DNA of 64,000 bases from Halohasta litchfieldiae. Lineage in GTDB: Archaea > Halobacteriota > Halobacteria > Halobacteriales > Haloferacaceae. The notes beneath the pieces were generated by a model. That model ran no database searches. It was not told the origin of the DNA and saw only the letters and a list, made by a program, of their open reading frames with translations. The position numbers and the translations under genes are program-made. Positions 53,487 through 61,696 of this stretch are shown one piece after another (position 1 is the first letter of the stretch; each line of letters begins with the position of its first letter). The stretch is taken from assembly GCF_002788215.1 (NCBI RefSeq), contig NZ_CP024845.1:3268023-3332022 (forward strand), written 5' to 3'.

Positions 53487-53549
53487 CAGACTACCCTTCC
53501 TCCATTTTTCGCCACCCTGAGCGACTGCCCTCTGTCGATAGCGCGTGGG

Positions 53550-53999
53550 TTAGCCGAGTGCGACCACTCGCACGTCGACCGATCCGGAGGCGGTCGCAAG
53601 CGTCACCTCGTCGCCGAGCCGCTCGCTGACGGTCTCGCGCCACTGTTCGACACGCTCGGTGTGTCGGTGTCGACGCGCCTTGAGGTCGGCCTCGCCTCCA
53701 GCCATCTCATCGGCAGTTGGATACTCCGGGACGTCGACGACGAGCGACTCGGGATCGATGTGGATCGCCTCGGCGTCTCCCTCGTAGGACCCCTCACCAC
53801 CGGCGACGTGAATCCGGGCCCGCATCCGACCGGCGAACGGCGGCGTGACCCGGAGCACTGCGCTGCGGTCGGCGCTCCGGTTGGCCTCCAGTGCGGTGAC
53901 GACATCGTCGACGGTGACCGCAATCGAGCGAATCACGCCGGGATCGTCGGTGCCTGCCGCTGTGGGATCGGCCTCCCGGTCAGCACTCTCGTCTGGCAT
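53550..53999 (-). CDS. Conserved haloarchaeal protein, unknown function
   Basis: The 149-residue protein has an acidic N-terminus, then IRSIAVTVDDVVTALEANRS and VLRVTPPFAGRMRARIHV, a strand-rich middle. A helical stretch RRHRHTERVEQWRETVSERL follows. No catalytic motif was recognised. ATG 53999 is preferred to an open extension to 54128. It is divergent from the zinc-finger gene at 54111, sharing a 111-bp promoter region. Confidence 0.72.
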   Translation of the reverse strand: MPDESADREADPTAAGTDDPGVIRSIAVTVDDVVTALEANRSADRSAVLRVTPPFAGRMRARIHVAGGEGSYEGDAEAIHIDPESLVVDVPEYPTADEMAGGEADLKARRHRHTERVEQWRETVSERLGDEVTLATASGSVDVRVVALG

Positions 54000-54110
54000 A
54001 GCTATCCCTTGGGTCGACAGCGGGAAACCGTTTCCGCGTCGAGCGAAGAACAGCTGCGGGATGGCGGCTGAAAGACAATCGTTAAAAGCCGCGCTCCGGT
54101 GAGTAGGAGT

Positions 54111-54290
54111 ATGAGCGAATCCGCACAAGATTCCGAGCGCCAGTGTGTTTCCTGTGGCATCAACGTCTCAGGAACGAACGCTGCCTCGTTTAGCTGTCCG
54201 GACTGCGGTGCCGATATCCACCGCTGTGCCAAATGCCGCAAGCAGAGCAACCTCTATGAGTGTCCCGACTGTGGGTTCCGGGGGCCATAG
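54111..54290 (+). CDS. Small double zinc-finger protein (HVO_2753-like)
   Basis: The 59-residue protein has eight cysteines in four CxxC knuckles (C12/C15, C29/C32, C39/C42, C51/C54). Length and spacing match HVO_2753 of Haloferax volcanii, a zinc-binding micro-protein linked to swarming and biofilm formation. The stop codon is followed at once by the aEF-1beta ATG, so the two are co-transcribed. Confidence 0.9.
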   Translation: MSESAQDSERQCVSCGINVSGTNAASFSCPDCGADIHRCAKCRKQSNLYECPDCGFRGP

Positions 54291-54557
54291 ATGGGGAAAG
54301 TCGCCGCCAAAATCAAGGTCATGCCGCAGAGTCCGGACATCGACCTCGACGAGCTCCAAGAGAAACTCGAAGCCTCCCTCCCCGAGGGCGCACAGATCAA
54401 CGGCTTTGAGCGTGACGACGTCGCCTTCGGCCTCGTCGCCCTGCTGCCGACGGTGATCGTCGCCGACGGTGCCGGTGGCACCGAAGTCGTCGAAGAGGCC
54501 TTCGGCGAAGTCGAGGGCGTCGAAAGTATCTCCGTCGAAAACGTCGGCCGCGTTTAA
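54291..54557 (+). CDS. ef1B: Translation elongation factor aEF-1beta
   Basis: The 88-residue guanine nucleotide exchange factor for aEF-1alpha has the single alpha/beta exchange domain ([38 protein letters not shown]). It is directly attached to the zinc-finger gene without a gap, an arrangement shared by other haloarchaea. Confidence 0.93.
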   Translation: MGKVAAKIKVMPQSPDIDLDELQEKLEASLPEGAQINGFERDDVAFGLVALLPTVIVADGAGGTEVVEEAFGEVEGVESISVENVGRV

Positions 54558-54629
54558 GCCGTCATTTTTTCGCGCTGTTTTGCCGTGTTCACTCGTTAGT
54601 CACTGCTGTGCAGGTGGAGTCAGAACAGC

Positions 54630-55103
54630 CTACCAGACGCCAACGATTTCGATATCGAAGACGAGCGTCGTATCCGCGAGTTCGTGATTGAAGTCGACCT
54701 CGACGAACTCCTCTCGAACCGCGGTCACGTCGCCGTGCAGGCCGTTTTCGGCGTGGACGTGCATGCCGACCTCGGGGGGATTGCCGACCATCCCCTCGAA
54801 CGTCTGGGGGTCGTACTCCCGGACCCAGTCGGAGTTGAACTCGCCGTACCCCTTTTCGGGCGGGATCGTAACCGAATCCTCGTCGCCCTCGGTCATCCCG
54901 ACGACTGCCTCATCGAGTCCCTCGATGACGTCACCCTCGCCGACCGTAAACGACAGTGGCCCGTAGTCGTCTTCCTCGTTTTCCTGTGCCTCGACAAGCC
55001 CGTGTTCCTCGGCGACTTCGTAGCGAGAGGTGTCAAACACGCTGCCGTCCTCGAATCGTCCGACGTACTCGATTGTGACGCTGTCGCCCGTTTCAAGACT
55101 CAT
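54630..55103 (-). CDS. FKBP-type (SlyD-like) peptidyl-prolyl isomerase
   Basis: The 157-residue protein has the FKBP opening GDSVTIEYVGRFEDGSVFD, core PLSFTVGEGDVIEGLDEAVV and an insert-in-flap region after PPEKGYGEF (VGMHVHAENGLHGDVTAVRE), typical of archaeal long-form FKBPs. It catalyses proline isomerisation and has chaperone activity. A 27-bp tandem repeat lies upstream of it at 55162. Confidence 0.92.
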   Translation of the reverse strand: MSLETGDSVTIEYVGRFEDGSVFDTSRYEVAEEHGLVEAQENEEDDYGPLSFTVGEGDVIEGLDEAVVGMTEGDEDSVTIPPEKGYGEFNSDWVREYDPQTFEGMVGNPPEVGMHVHAENGLHGDVTAVREEFVEVDFNHELADTTLVFDIEIVGVW

Positions 55104-55161
55104 ACGTAGGGGTCAGATAGCCTGCCAATAAAGTCGGTCGGTCGACTGATCGATATCGTCC

Positions 55162-55219
55162 GGGCTGTGTGAGCCGTAGATAGTCGCCGGGCTGTGTGAG
55201 CCGTAGATAATCGCCGGGC
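55162..55219 (+). repeat. Two tandem 27-bp units in the FKBP upstream region
   Basis: Units at 55162-55188 and 55189-55215 both read GGGCTGTGTGAGCCGTAGAT and then A(G/A)TCGCC. They differ at one base, and a GGGC start of a third unit follows. They lie 59 bp above the FKBP ATG and right next to the stop codon of the zinc-ribbon gene. Confidence 0.85.
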
Positions 55220-55222
55220 GGT

Positions 55223-56029
55223 TCACCCCGAGGATTCGTCGAGGGGGTGGAGTTCGTAGAGGATCGACCCACAGTCCGAACAGGCGATCACCTCACGGTC
55301 AGGTTGGTCGTACACTCCCTTGGTCCCGCCACAGCAGTTTCGGATCGTCGACTCATCGACAGTTCCCCCACAGTCCGGACAGACCGGCAGGAACATCCGC
55401 AACGGTTCGACGGCGCTCGTCGCAGTCTCGCGGTCGAGGCCGGTTGAGACGAGGGCTTCGATTCCTGCGGTCTCGGCGATGGCAACCGGGCGGCTGAGCC
55501 ACGCGTCCCGCTGGCCTGCGACGAGTAGTCGCTCGCCCGAAACCGTCGGCTCTGCGTCGAAGGGGACAGCCTCGGCGGCCCCAGCGGCGATCTCACTGTC
55601 CGTCCTGTCTCGAAGGGTGGCCATCTCTCGTTGCCACCTGTCGGCGAACTCCTCGTCGAGGTACAGCTGTTGGTCGCCCACGAGAACCCCCGCAGCGAGC
55701 AACGTTCCGAGTAACGCTTCGGGATCGTCGGCTGCCGCAAGCGACTCGGAGGGCTCTGTTGACTGGGAATGACCGAAGCCGATATCGACGGGAAGTCGGT
55801 CGACGATCCGTGGCGCAACTGTGGGTGTGTACGGAACGACGTAGCCACGAAGGGCGATGAGGAGCCCCCCTACTCCGAGAACGACCACTCCGGCGAGCGA
55901 CCGCCACCGGCGGCCGACCAACAGTGCAGCGATCCCGACTAAGACACCGTTGAGTGCCGTACACGGCCAACAGCGGCGGGAGCCGGTGTGGGCCGGCTCT
56001 CTGAGAGAATCTAGTAGTTGCCCGATCAT
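55223..56029 (-). CDS. Membrane-anchored protein with C-terminal zinc ribbon
   Basis: I do not recognise this 268-residue protein. Two hydrophobic helices at ~25-62 are followed by a soluble middle. The C-terminus holds CPDCGGTVDE...NCCGGT near 220 and CSDCGSILYE near 250, a double-knuckle zinc ribbon. A CWPC pair also lies near 20. The zinc ribbon suggests protein or nucleic-acid binding at the membrane. No neighbour explains its role. Confidence 0.72.
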   Translation of the reverse strand: MIGQLLDSLREPAHTGSRRCWPCTALNGVLVGIAALLVGRRWRSLAGVVVLGVGGLLIALRGYVVPYTPTVAPRIVDRLPVDIGFGHSQSTEPSESLAAADDPEALLGTLLAAGVLVGDQQLYLDEEFADRWQREMATLRDRTDSEIAAGAAEAVPFDAEPTVSGERLLVAGQRDAWLSRPVAIAETAGIEALVSTGLDRETATSAVEPLRMFLPVCPDCGGTVDESTIRNCCGGTKGVYDQPDREVIACSDCGSILYELHPLDESSG

Positions 56030-56110
56030 GGGCTAATCTATCCCCGAACCATCTTCAGCGTTGTTGAACGTCTCGATAGACAAGCCGCGAGATCGATAGG
56101 CTCACACCCC

Positions 56111-57013
56111 TCATTCGGCAAGTGGTTCATCGATATCCAACAGTTCAGCACTCAGTTCCCAGAGTCGACGCTGGGTCGTCCGGTCGCGGGCCGCCTTCGA
56201 GGGCTGTTTCTGCTCAGAGTCGGCGAAATACTGGCCCGACACGCTGTCGACGTCGGGGGAAGCCGTCAGATACACCGCCGTTGCAGCACCCTCGGCGACA
56301 GTGGTGGTCATCGGGAGTCGATCCAGCGCGGCGAACAGTTTAGGCAGCGGGCCGGGCAAAAACCGCGAAAAGCCACTGCCGGGAATCGCACCCGGATGGA
56401 ACGAGTTGGACGTAATTGATCTGTCAGTCTGTTCGAGTCGACGCGCTAACTCGGTCGAAAACAGGACGTTGGCGAGTTTGGAGCGTTGGTAGGCCTTGAA
56501 TCCGGAGTAGGAGTCGACCGACCGCATCGCCTCGAAATCAAGGCTTACGCCGCGATGGGCACCGGAGGCGGTGGTGATGATGCGGGCGTCGTCGGTGAGT
56601 GTTGCCAGGAGTTCGGCAGTCAGCAGATACGGCGAGAGATGGTTGACATGGAACGTGTATTCGACGCCGAGATCAGTCAGTTGGCCGTCTCGAAAGAGGC
56701 CACCGGCGTTGTTGAGGAGGAAATCCAGTTCGTTAGTCCACGCCTCGACTGCCGCCGCCAGCTGTTGGATCTCGTCGACGCTGGCGAAATCCGCCTTCGT
56801 GAATGTCGCATCGCGGCCGAGATCGGTGAGTTCGTCGACGACCGCCTGTCCGGCCGACTCGTCGCGGCCATGGACCATCACGTTCGCGCCGAGTCGACCG
56901 AGTGCCAGTGCCGTCTCGCGGCCGATACCGCTCGTCGACCCCGTGACGAGCGCGTGTGTGCCCGAGAGATCGACATCACTCACGTCTGCCAGCGTCTCCG
57001 GTTGGTGTGCCAT
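56111..57013 (-). CDS. Short-chain dehydrogenase/reductase
   Basis: The 300-residue protein has cofactor loop TGSTSGIGRE near 24, NNAG near 101, catalytic Ser in TTASGAHRG near 150 and YxxxK in YQRSK near 174. The layout matches the retinol-dehydrogenase/WW-oxidoreductase-like subgroup, which tends to use NADP(H). The substrate is unknown. The DsbA-like gene lies upstream on the same strand. Confidence 0.9.
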   Translation of the reverse strand: MAHQPETLADVSDVDLSGTHALVTGSTSGIGRETALALGRLGANVMVHGRDESAGQAVVDELTDLGRDATFTKADFASVDEIQQLAAAVEAWTNELDFLLNNAGGLFRDGQLTDLGVEYTFHVNHLSPYLLTAELLATLTDDARIITTASGAHRGVSLDFEAMRSVDSYSGFKAYQRSKLANVLFSTELARRLEQTDRSITSNSFHPGAIPGSGFSRFLPGPLPKLFAALDRLPMTTTVAEGAATAVYLTASPDVDSVSGQYFADSEQKQPSKAARDRTTQRRLWELSAELLDIDEPLAE

Positions 57014-57063
57014 TTGGTATGATAACGAGCCGAACAGTCAAAGAAACATCGCCCTCTCGCGGC

Positions 57064-57699
57064 TTAGTTGACGCCTTCGACCAATCGCTGGAGCTGTTCG
57101 GGTGGAACTGCACCGCGGGCCGAATAGCCCTCGTAGGCGAACGTCGGGACGCCGGTGACGCCCTGCTGTTGGGCGGTCGACCACTCGGCTTCGATCTGCT
57201 CCCGAAGCGTCTCGTCGTCGAGTGCGTCCCGAATCTCCTCGGGGTCGACGCCCACAGCTTCGGCGAGGTCGGCCAGCACGTCCTCGTCGCCGATATCCCG
57301 TCCGTCCTCCCAGAGCGCCTCGAAGATGGCGACATCGAAATCGAGCCACGTCTCGTAGGGGTAGTGTTCGGCGACGTAGTAGGAGGCAATCTGGGCGTTA
57401 AACGAGTCGACGTCGGTCGCGAGTTCGAGTGTCATGTCGACGTCGTATTTTTCCTGCAGGCGGCGGACGGACTCTTTGGCCTGTGCGTAGTAGTCGTCGT
57501 CCTTGCCGTCGTCGACCGAGTGGTCGATGGTTCCATCGGGGTTGCGCTTGCCGCGCCGGAGATCGAACGGCTGCCAGTTAATTGCTAACTCCTCATCTCT
57601 GCGCTCCTGATACCGCGACAGCGACTCGCGGCCGAGATAACAGAACGGACAGACGTAGTCCGAGTACACCGTGATCGGTTCGGATTGTGAGGTACTCAT
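57064..57699 (-). CDS. DsbA-family (FrnE-like) thiol oxidoreductase
   Basis: The 211-residue protein has a thioredoxin fold with active site CPFC at 17-20, a helical insert, and cis-proline segment GVTGVPTFAYEGYSARG near 185. It is the FrnE/2-hydroxychromene isomerase-like branch. It has no signal peptide, so it acts in the cytoplasm, probably in disulfide exchange. It precedes the SDR gene with a 50-bp gap. Confidence 0.9.
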   Translation of the reverse strand: MSTSQSEPITVYSDYVCPFCYLGRESLSRYQERRDEELAINWQPFDLRRGKRNPDGTIDHSVDDGKDDDYYAQAKESVRRLQEKYDVDMTLELATDVDSFNAQIASYYVAEHYPYETWLDFDVAIFEALWEDGRDIGDEDVLADLAEAVGVDPEEIRDALDDETLREQIEAEWSTAQQQGVTGVPTFAYEGYSARGAVPPEQLQRLVEGVN

Positions 57700-57794
57700 C
57701 GGCTGTTGTTGTGTACTCGGAGGGAAAAGCAGGCGGTTGGCGTGTTTCGGTGCTGCACAACCGGGTCGGTCGGAGAGGTTGTCGACGGATATTC

Positions 57795-57802
57795 TTTATA
57801 AC
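57795..57802 (+). promoter_or_regulatory. TATA box of the membrane protein gene at 57823
   Basis: TTTATAAC ends 21 bp before the ATG at 57823, typical of a leaderless transcript. Confidence 0.6.
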
Positions 57803-57822
57803 CCAGATACAAACGCTATATT

Positions 57823-58326
57823 ATGCTACAGTTGCTCCGTGAGAGCGGTCCCGGACTACTCGTCCCGTCGGCGTGGCTTTTTGTCATGGGCGCACAGGTC
57901 GACATCGTTAGTTCGCGGTCGATCTTCATCGCCCATCTCGTGATGGCGGCCTTTATTACGTTCTTCCTCGCGACCGGCTGGAACGACATGTCGACCGGCG
58001 CGCTCGCTGGCTGGCGGGCGGTGATGGTCGTCGGCCTCGGTATCACGCTCGCTGGTATCGCGGGTTTTCTCGTGTCGACCGCCTCCGAGGCCCTCTTAAC
58101 GACGAGTCTCGTCGGCTGGATGCTGCTGCCCGCCGCCGGGTTGGCCTACACGGGTCGACAACTCACCGACGCGTCGACCATTTATATGGGTAGTGCCGCG
58201 CTCAGCGGGCTTGGCGCGGTTATTTATACACTCTCGCTGGCAGGCGTTGGATCAGGACTCGTCGGGCTTGGATTGGTTGGGGTTGGACAGACAGTCGGGA
58301 TCGTCGACGCCGTAGTACGGCGGTAG
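57823..58326 (+). CDS. Five-helix membrane protein, unknown function
   Basis: The 167-residue protein has about five hydrophobic helices, Gly-rich and short-looped. WNDMSTGALAGWRAVMVVGL marks the loop between helices 2 and 3. No enzymatic motif. It is divergent from the DsbA-like gene and has a clear promoter. Confidence 0.75.
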   Translation: MLQLLRESGPGLLVPSAWLFVMGAQVDIVSSRSIFIAHLVMAAFITFFLATGWNDMSTGALAGWRAVMVVGLGITLAGIAGFLVSTASEALLTTSLVGWMLLPAAGLAYTGRQLTDASTIYMGSAALSGLGAVIYTLSLAGVGSGLVGLGLVGVGQTVGIVDAVVRR

Positions 58327-58420
58327 CGACTGCCTGCCGAACTATTCGTGACGGTAGCGACAGCCTACCAAGCCGTGCTGCCAAACAGCTTTTGAGGTTC
58401 TTCATCGAACGGGAATGGGA

Positions 58421-58876
58421 ATGAATACCAGCAGAACAACCGTCGTTCTCGGTGTTCGTATCGTTCTCGCTGGTGGTGGCGTCATCGTCACGGCACTCAC
58501 AGTGTTCAAACTGGCACAGCTGCCGCCACCGTCCGGCGGCGACGGCGAACTGGTGGCGATCATCGGGAGTGGGATCATCATCCTGTCGTTGGGTCTCGCC
58601 ACAGTCAGTATCATCATTCCAACGATGGTTGGGTGGAGCGACCCGATTGGCTTCAACCGTCGACAGCGAACCGCATTGCGAGGTGCCGGAGGGTTGATCG
58701 GCAGCGGGCTCATTCTGGCAGTGCTGTATGGCTCCCTCTCGGTCATCCCAGCCGGAATCTTCGTCTGGGTCCTGTTCATCGTGCTGGCGGCTGCGGTCGT
58801 CTCTGTGACGCTCCTCTGGCGAACTGTAGCGCTACTTGCTGGCCGTCTCTCTCACGGTGACCAAGATCGACCGTAA
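58421..58876 (+). CDS. Four-helix membrane protein, unknown function
   Basis: The protein has 151 residues from ATG 58421, two more from ATG 58415. Four hydrophobic helices (about 10-28, 45-67, 88-107 and 112-135) are separated by short charged loops (DPIGFNRRQRTALRG). No motif was recognised. It lies downstream of another small membrane protein gene on the same strand. Confidence 0.72.
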   Translation: MNTSRTTVVLGVRIVLAGGGVIVTALTVFKLAQLPPPSGGDGELVAIIGSGIIILSLGLATVSIIIPTMVGWSDPIGFNRRQRTALRGAGGLIGSGLILAVLYGSLSVIPAGIFVWVLFIVLAAAVVSVTLLWRTVALLAGRLSHGDQDRP

Positions 58877-58921
58877 CGGCTGATCAGCGAGTAAAACAGC
58901 AGCCGCTCGCGGACGTTGCTC

Positions 58922-58943
58922 GCGGTGGGACAGGGATTCGAAC
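58922..58943 (+). repeat. 22-bp copy of the tRNA-Ser 3' end (att-like)
   Basis: These 22 bases (GCGGTGGGACAGG to ATTCGAAC) are identical to 59104-59125, the 3' acceptor and T-arm part of tRNA-Ser. They lie 182 bp downstream of that gene in its own sense, where an integrated element would leave its second attachment site. Confidence 0.85.
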
Positions 58944-59103
58944 TCACTCACAGATCAGAGATTTGCTCACGGGTCTTCGCACCCGTTCGCTATCGAGGTC
59001 ACAAGCGACCTCGCACTGCTCGCTGCTCGAATCCCGACCACGATTTACGGGCTCACGGGTGGCGAGCACACGAGGTGCTCGCGAGTGTTGTTCGCCCGAA
59101 AAT

Positions 59104-59125
59104 GCGGTGGGACAGGGATTCGAAC
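59104..59125 (+). repeat. 22-bp direct repeat within tRNA-Ser (att-like)
   Basis: This is the tRNA-side copy of the repeat at 58922-58943. Between the two lie 160 bp with three strong hairpins (ACGGGT/ACCCGT, CGAGGTC/GACCTCG, GCGAGCAC/GTGCTCGC) and no gene. Confidence 0.85.
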
Positions 59126-59187
59126 CCTGGAGGCCGAAGGCCACCTGCTTTCAAGGCAGGCGCAATAGTCCACTCTGCCATCCCACC
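59105..59187 (-). tRNA. tRNA-Ser (anticodon TGA)
   Basis: The 83-nt gene has acceptor GGTGGGA/TCCCACC with discriminator G. The anticodon stem CCTGC/GCAGG with loop CTTGAAA has anticodon TGA. A long variable arm GGCC-TTCG-GGCC marks a class II tRNA, and the T arm is CAGGG/CCCTG. No CCA is encoded. Its 3' end is duplicated at 58922. Confidence 0.96.
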
Positions 59188-59247
59188 CTCGCCAAAATCT
59201 GGGCGACCGACCATCAAAACGGTTCTGGTCGACGTGTTCGACGCAAC

Positions 59248-59691
59248 TCAGCCCAGACTGTCGACCACGGTCAGATATCCCACATACACCAGCGCCGAAA
59301 CCACCAGCGCGCCAGCAAGCACTGTCAGCCCGACATATCCCTCGACCGCTACGTCGGGATTCTCCCAGAGGAACATCCCACCTTCGACTGCAAAGACGAA
59401 CAGCGTCCCGTAGACGACCGTCAACGCAACAGCCCGCCCAAGCGCATACAGCCCGAGCAGTCGACTGTTGAACAGTTCGATCACGAACAACAGCGCGAAG
59501 ACGAACACGTACACTGGCTCGGGAAACGCCTCGCCCAACTCACGACCGGCGTCAAGTGCTCGTACCCCATAGTAGGCCAACGCTAGCAACACGGCCCCAA
59601 TGAGTGTGAGCATCACCCCGTAGCCACTGGCGGCCGCGGCCGACGGAACAACCGACTTCTCCGACCCATCGGTCGTCGACTGGTCTGCCAT
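59248..59691 (-). CDS. Membrane protein, four helices, unknown function
   Basis: The protein is 147 residues. A polar N-terminus (MADQSTTDGSEKSV) precedes four hydrophobic helices. GMFLWENPDVAVEGYVGLTV lies between the last two. No motif was recognised. IS copy 3 ends 28 bp above its ATG, so the native promoter was probably separated from it. The transposase gene runs toward it on the same strand. Confidence 0.75.
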   Translation of the reverse strand: MADQSTTDGSEKSVVPSAAAASGYGVMLTLIGAVLLALAYYGVRALDAGRELGEAFPEPVYVFVFALLFVIELFNSRLLGLYALGRAVALTVVYGTLFVFAVEGGMFLWENPDVAVEGYVGLTVLAGALVVSALVYVGYLTVVDSLG

Positions 59692-59719
59692 AGCCAGTAA
59701 CTACTGGTCAGACACTGTT

Positions 59720-60788
59720 GAGGGTGTCATAGAATAGTTCTCATAGCGTGATGACGGTGCTTCCTGGATTGTCTCCGCGTTCGTCGTTGGTGATCGCAAT
59801 AACGAGACGAAGGCACAGCGCGAGGAACACTTGTGCTCGTGCGTGGACGCGGCCTCGGGCGCGAACGTGCCCGAGGCCGCAGTCCTTGACGGCGTCGTTG
59901 GTTCGTTCGACTCCACTCCGGCGGTTGTACGTCTCGTCTAGCGTCGATTGCTTCAGCTGAACGTCCTCGCTGTGTTCGTCGATGCGGGCTTCGACCCTGT
60001 ACTCGATGTCTTTCGGATCGTCGGTGTTTCGTGCGTTGTACGGAGCGACTGGCACGACCCCTGCGGCCAGCAGGTGGTCGTGCCAGCCGAGCGTGTCGTA
60101 GGCGCTGTCTCCAAGCATCCAGATCGGTTTCTCGACGGCGAGCGCGTCACACGTGACGCGCATCGCCGTCTCCTCTGGCGCTTGCTTGCTCTCGGTGAAC
60201 TCCGCGGCAATCGGGATCTTTTGCCCGGTCGAGACGATCGTACAGCCGTAGCCGTGGTAGTACTCTTCGGCGGTTGGATCGTAGCCTTTCGACGCGTCTT
60301 GGTCGGCGGGCATCGTCCTCACGTCGGTGGAATCGATGGAGTAGGTCAAGTCGAGCAGGCCGCGGCAGGCGGCCTGCTCGACGAGGCGGTCGAAGACCTC
60401 GTCGACGACGTGTTCGAGGTCGGTGAGGAAGCGATCGACCGCGTCTCTCGACGGCGGTCGATCGAAGCCACAGCTGAGCCAGACGACCGTGTTCTGGAGT
60501 TCTCGCGTGACTGGACGGATGCCGTAGACGTTCTTGTAGTAGCAGTGCAGGAACGCTCGGAAGAGTGCTGGTGGGTGATGATCTCGTGTTCGCCCCCGGC
60601 GAGCGGGGGCGAACACATCGAATTCTTCGAGAAAGTCGAACTCAAGATGCTCGAACAACGCGAGCGTCTCGGTCGCCATTACATTGAAGAACTCGTCGAT
60701 AGAAGTCTCCTCTTGCAGGATGCTGGCGCTCGTAGACACAGTTCCAACATCCTGCGTCTTCGTGTGTGACGCTTTCTATGACACCCTC
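59720..60788 (-). mobile_element. Insertion sequence copy 3 (1,069 bp)
   Basis: Same element, with terminal repeats GAGGGTGTCATAGAA at 59720-59734 and, inverted, at 60774-60788. Here the flanks match each other: ACTGTT lies directly before and directly after, a 6-bp target duplication. This copy is a simple insertion and gives the control for the swapped duplications at copies 1 and 2. Confidence 0.97.
59741..60739 (-). CDS. IS transposase, DDE type (copy 3)
   Basis: The 332-residue protein is identical to the other two copies, with D136, D211 and E278 intact. Identity of all three copies argues for recent transposition. Its stop codon is 50 bp from the ATG of the membrane protein gene on the same strand, so transcripts could read into that gene. 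Confidence 0.95.
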   Translation of the reverse strand: MSTSASILQEETSIDEFFNVMATETLALFEHLEFDFLEEFDVFAPARRGRTRDHHPPALFRAFLHCYYKNVYGIRPVTRELQNTVVWLSCGFDRPPSRDAVDRFLTDLEHVVDEVFDRLVEQAACRGLLDLTYSIDSTDVRTMPADQDASKGYDPTAEEYYHGYGCTIVSTGQKIPIAAEFTESKQAPEETAMRVTCDALAVEKPIWMLGDSAYDTLGWHDHLLAAGVVPVAPYNARNTDDPKDIEYRVEARIDEHSEDVQLKQSTLDETYNRRSGVERTNDAVKDCGLGHVRARGRVHARAQVFLALCLRLVIAITNDERGDNPGSTVITL

Positions 60789-60857
60789 ACTGTTAGTTAG
60801 CAGGTTGCAAACAGAGACGACGTCGTGAAAACAGTCAGTGTGACGAGTAAGGAGACC

Positions 60858-61622
60858 CTACTCCGCCTCGTCGACGACGAGTTCCGGTCCATCGTCGCTC
60901 GGTGCTACGTCCAGCCCCCGGTCGTGAACGAATGAGGCGGTGTACTCGGGGACGATTCGTTCGGCGGTAAACCGAGAGCGAAGCAGCGGCAGCAGCGACA
61001 GCAGATCACGCCCAGTCTCGACACGCGGACTCATCTGGAGGAACTCGGTGTCGAGATCAGCATCCGTGGCCCGATTGGTGAGTCGCTGGAGTTCGATCCC
61101 CTCGAAGCTATCCTCAAAGTCGACCGTCTCGGTAAATCCGGCGTAGTAGGCTCGGCCTTCGGTCGCCGGGCCGACGACGACCTCGTTGGTTCGGAGCTTC
61201 ATCGCCGCCGAGTCGACGATCAGCCGGGTCATCAGCGGCGCAGTGCCGAAGACGACCGCCGCGGAGTTGACCTCCTCGTTGTCGATCAGGTGGGTGAGCG
61301 TGTTCCCCGCGCGCGCCGAAACCGTCGAGCCGACCTGCGGCTCGAATCGGACGGTCGAGACGTCGTCGACCGTGTCGGCTGCAATCGACCGCAGTTCGGC
61401 GACCGGGTCGATGTCGGTCCGGTGCTCCTCGGGAAGGTCGTCGGTCGAGAGATAGTTAACCAGCAGGTCGGCACCCGAGCGGTCGACCGCCAAGAAGGTA
61501 TCCCGAAGCATCGCTTCGTACAGTTCGGCGACAGCGGCCTCACTCAGTGGCGTTGTGTCGGCCAGTTCCGGCAGGACCAATCCCTCACGCGGTGGCTTCG
61601 CAAGAACGGCGATCACAGTCAT
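60858..61622 (-). CDS. GT-A fold (DUF2064-like) protein
   Basis: The 254-residue protein begins MTVIAVLAKPPREGLVLPEL, the nucleotide-binding start of DUF2064/TIGR04282-type glycosyltransferase-like proteins. NSAAVVFGTAPLMTRLIVDS stands where the family has a metal-binding DxP-type site, here without an obvious DxD, so activity may be altered. ATG 61622 is chosen; the frame is open to 61664. It is upstream of IS copy 3 on the same strand and may once have been co-transcribed with the membrane protein gene at 59691. Confidence 0.7.
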   Translation of the reverse strand: MTVIAVLAKPPREGLVLPELADTTPLSEAAVAELYEAMLRDTFLAVDRSGADLLVNYLSTDDLPEEHRTDIDPVAELRSIAADTVDDVSTVRFEPQVGSTVSARAGNTLTHLIDNEEVNSAAVVFGTAPLMTRLIVDSAAMKLRTNEVVVGPATEGRAYYAGFTETVDFEDSFEGIELQRLTNRATDADLDTEFLQMSPRVETGRDLLSLLPLLRSRFTAERIVPEYTASFVHDRGLDVAPSDDGPELVVDEAE

Positions 61623-61696
61623 ATTTGACCGTTGGTCGGCGGCGTCTTGAACGCGCTGATACACGGCGCGGAGCTACCGACTCTGTACGATTGGAG

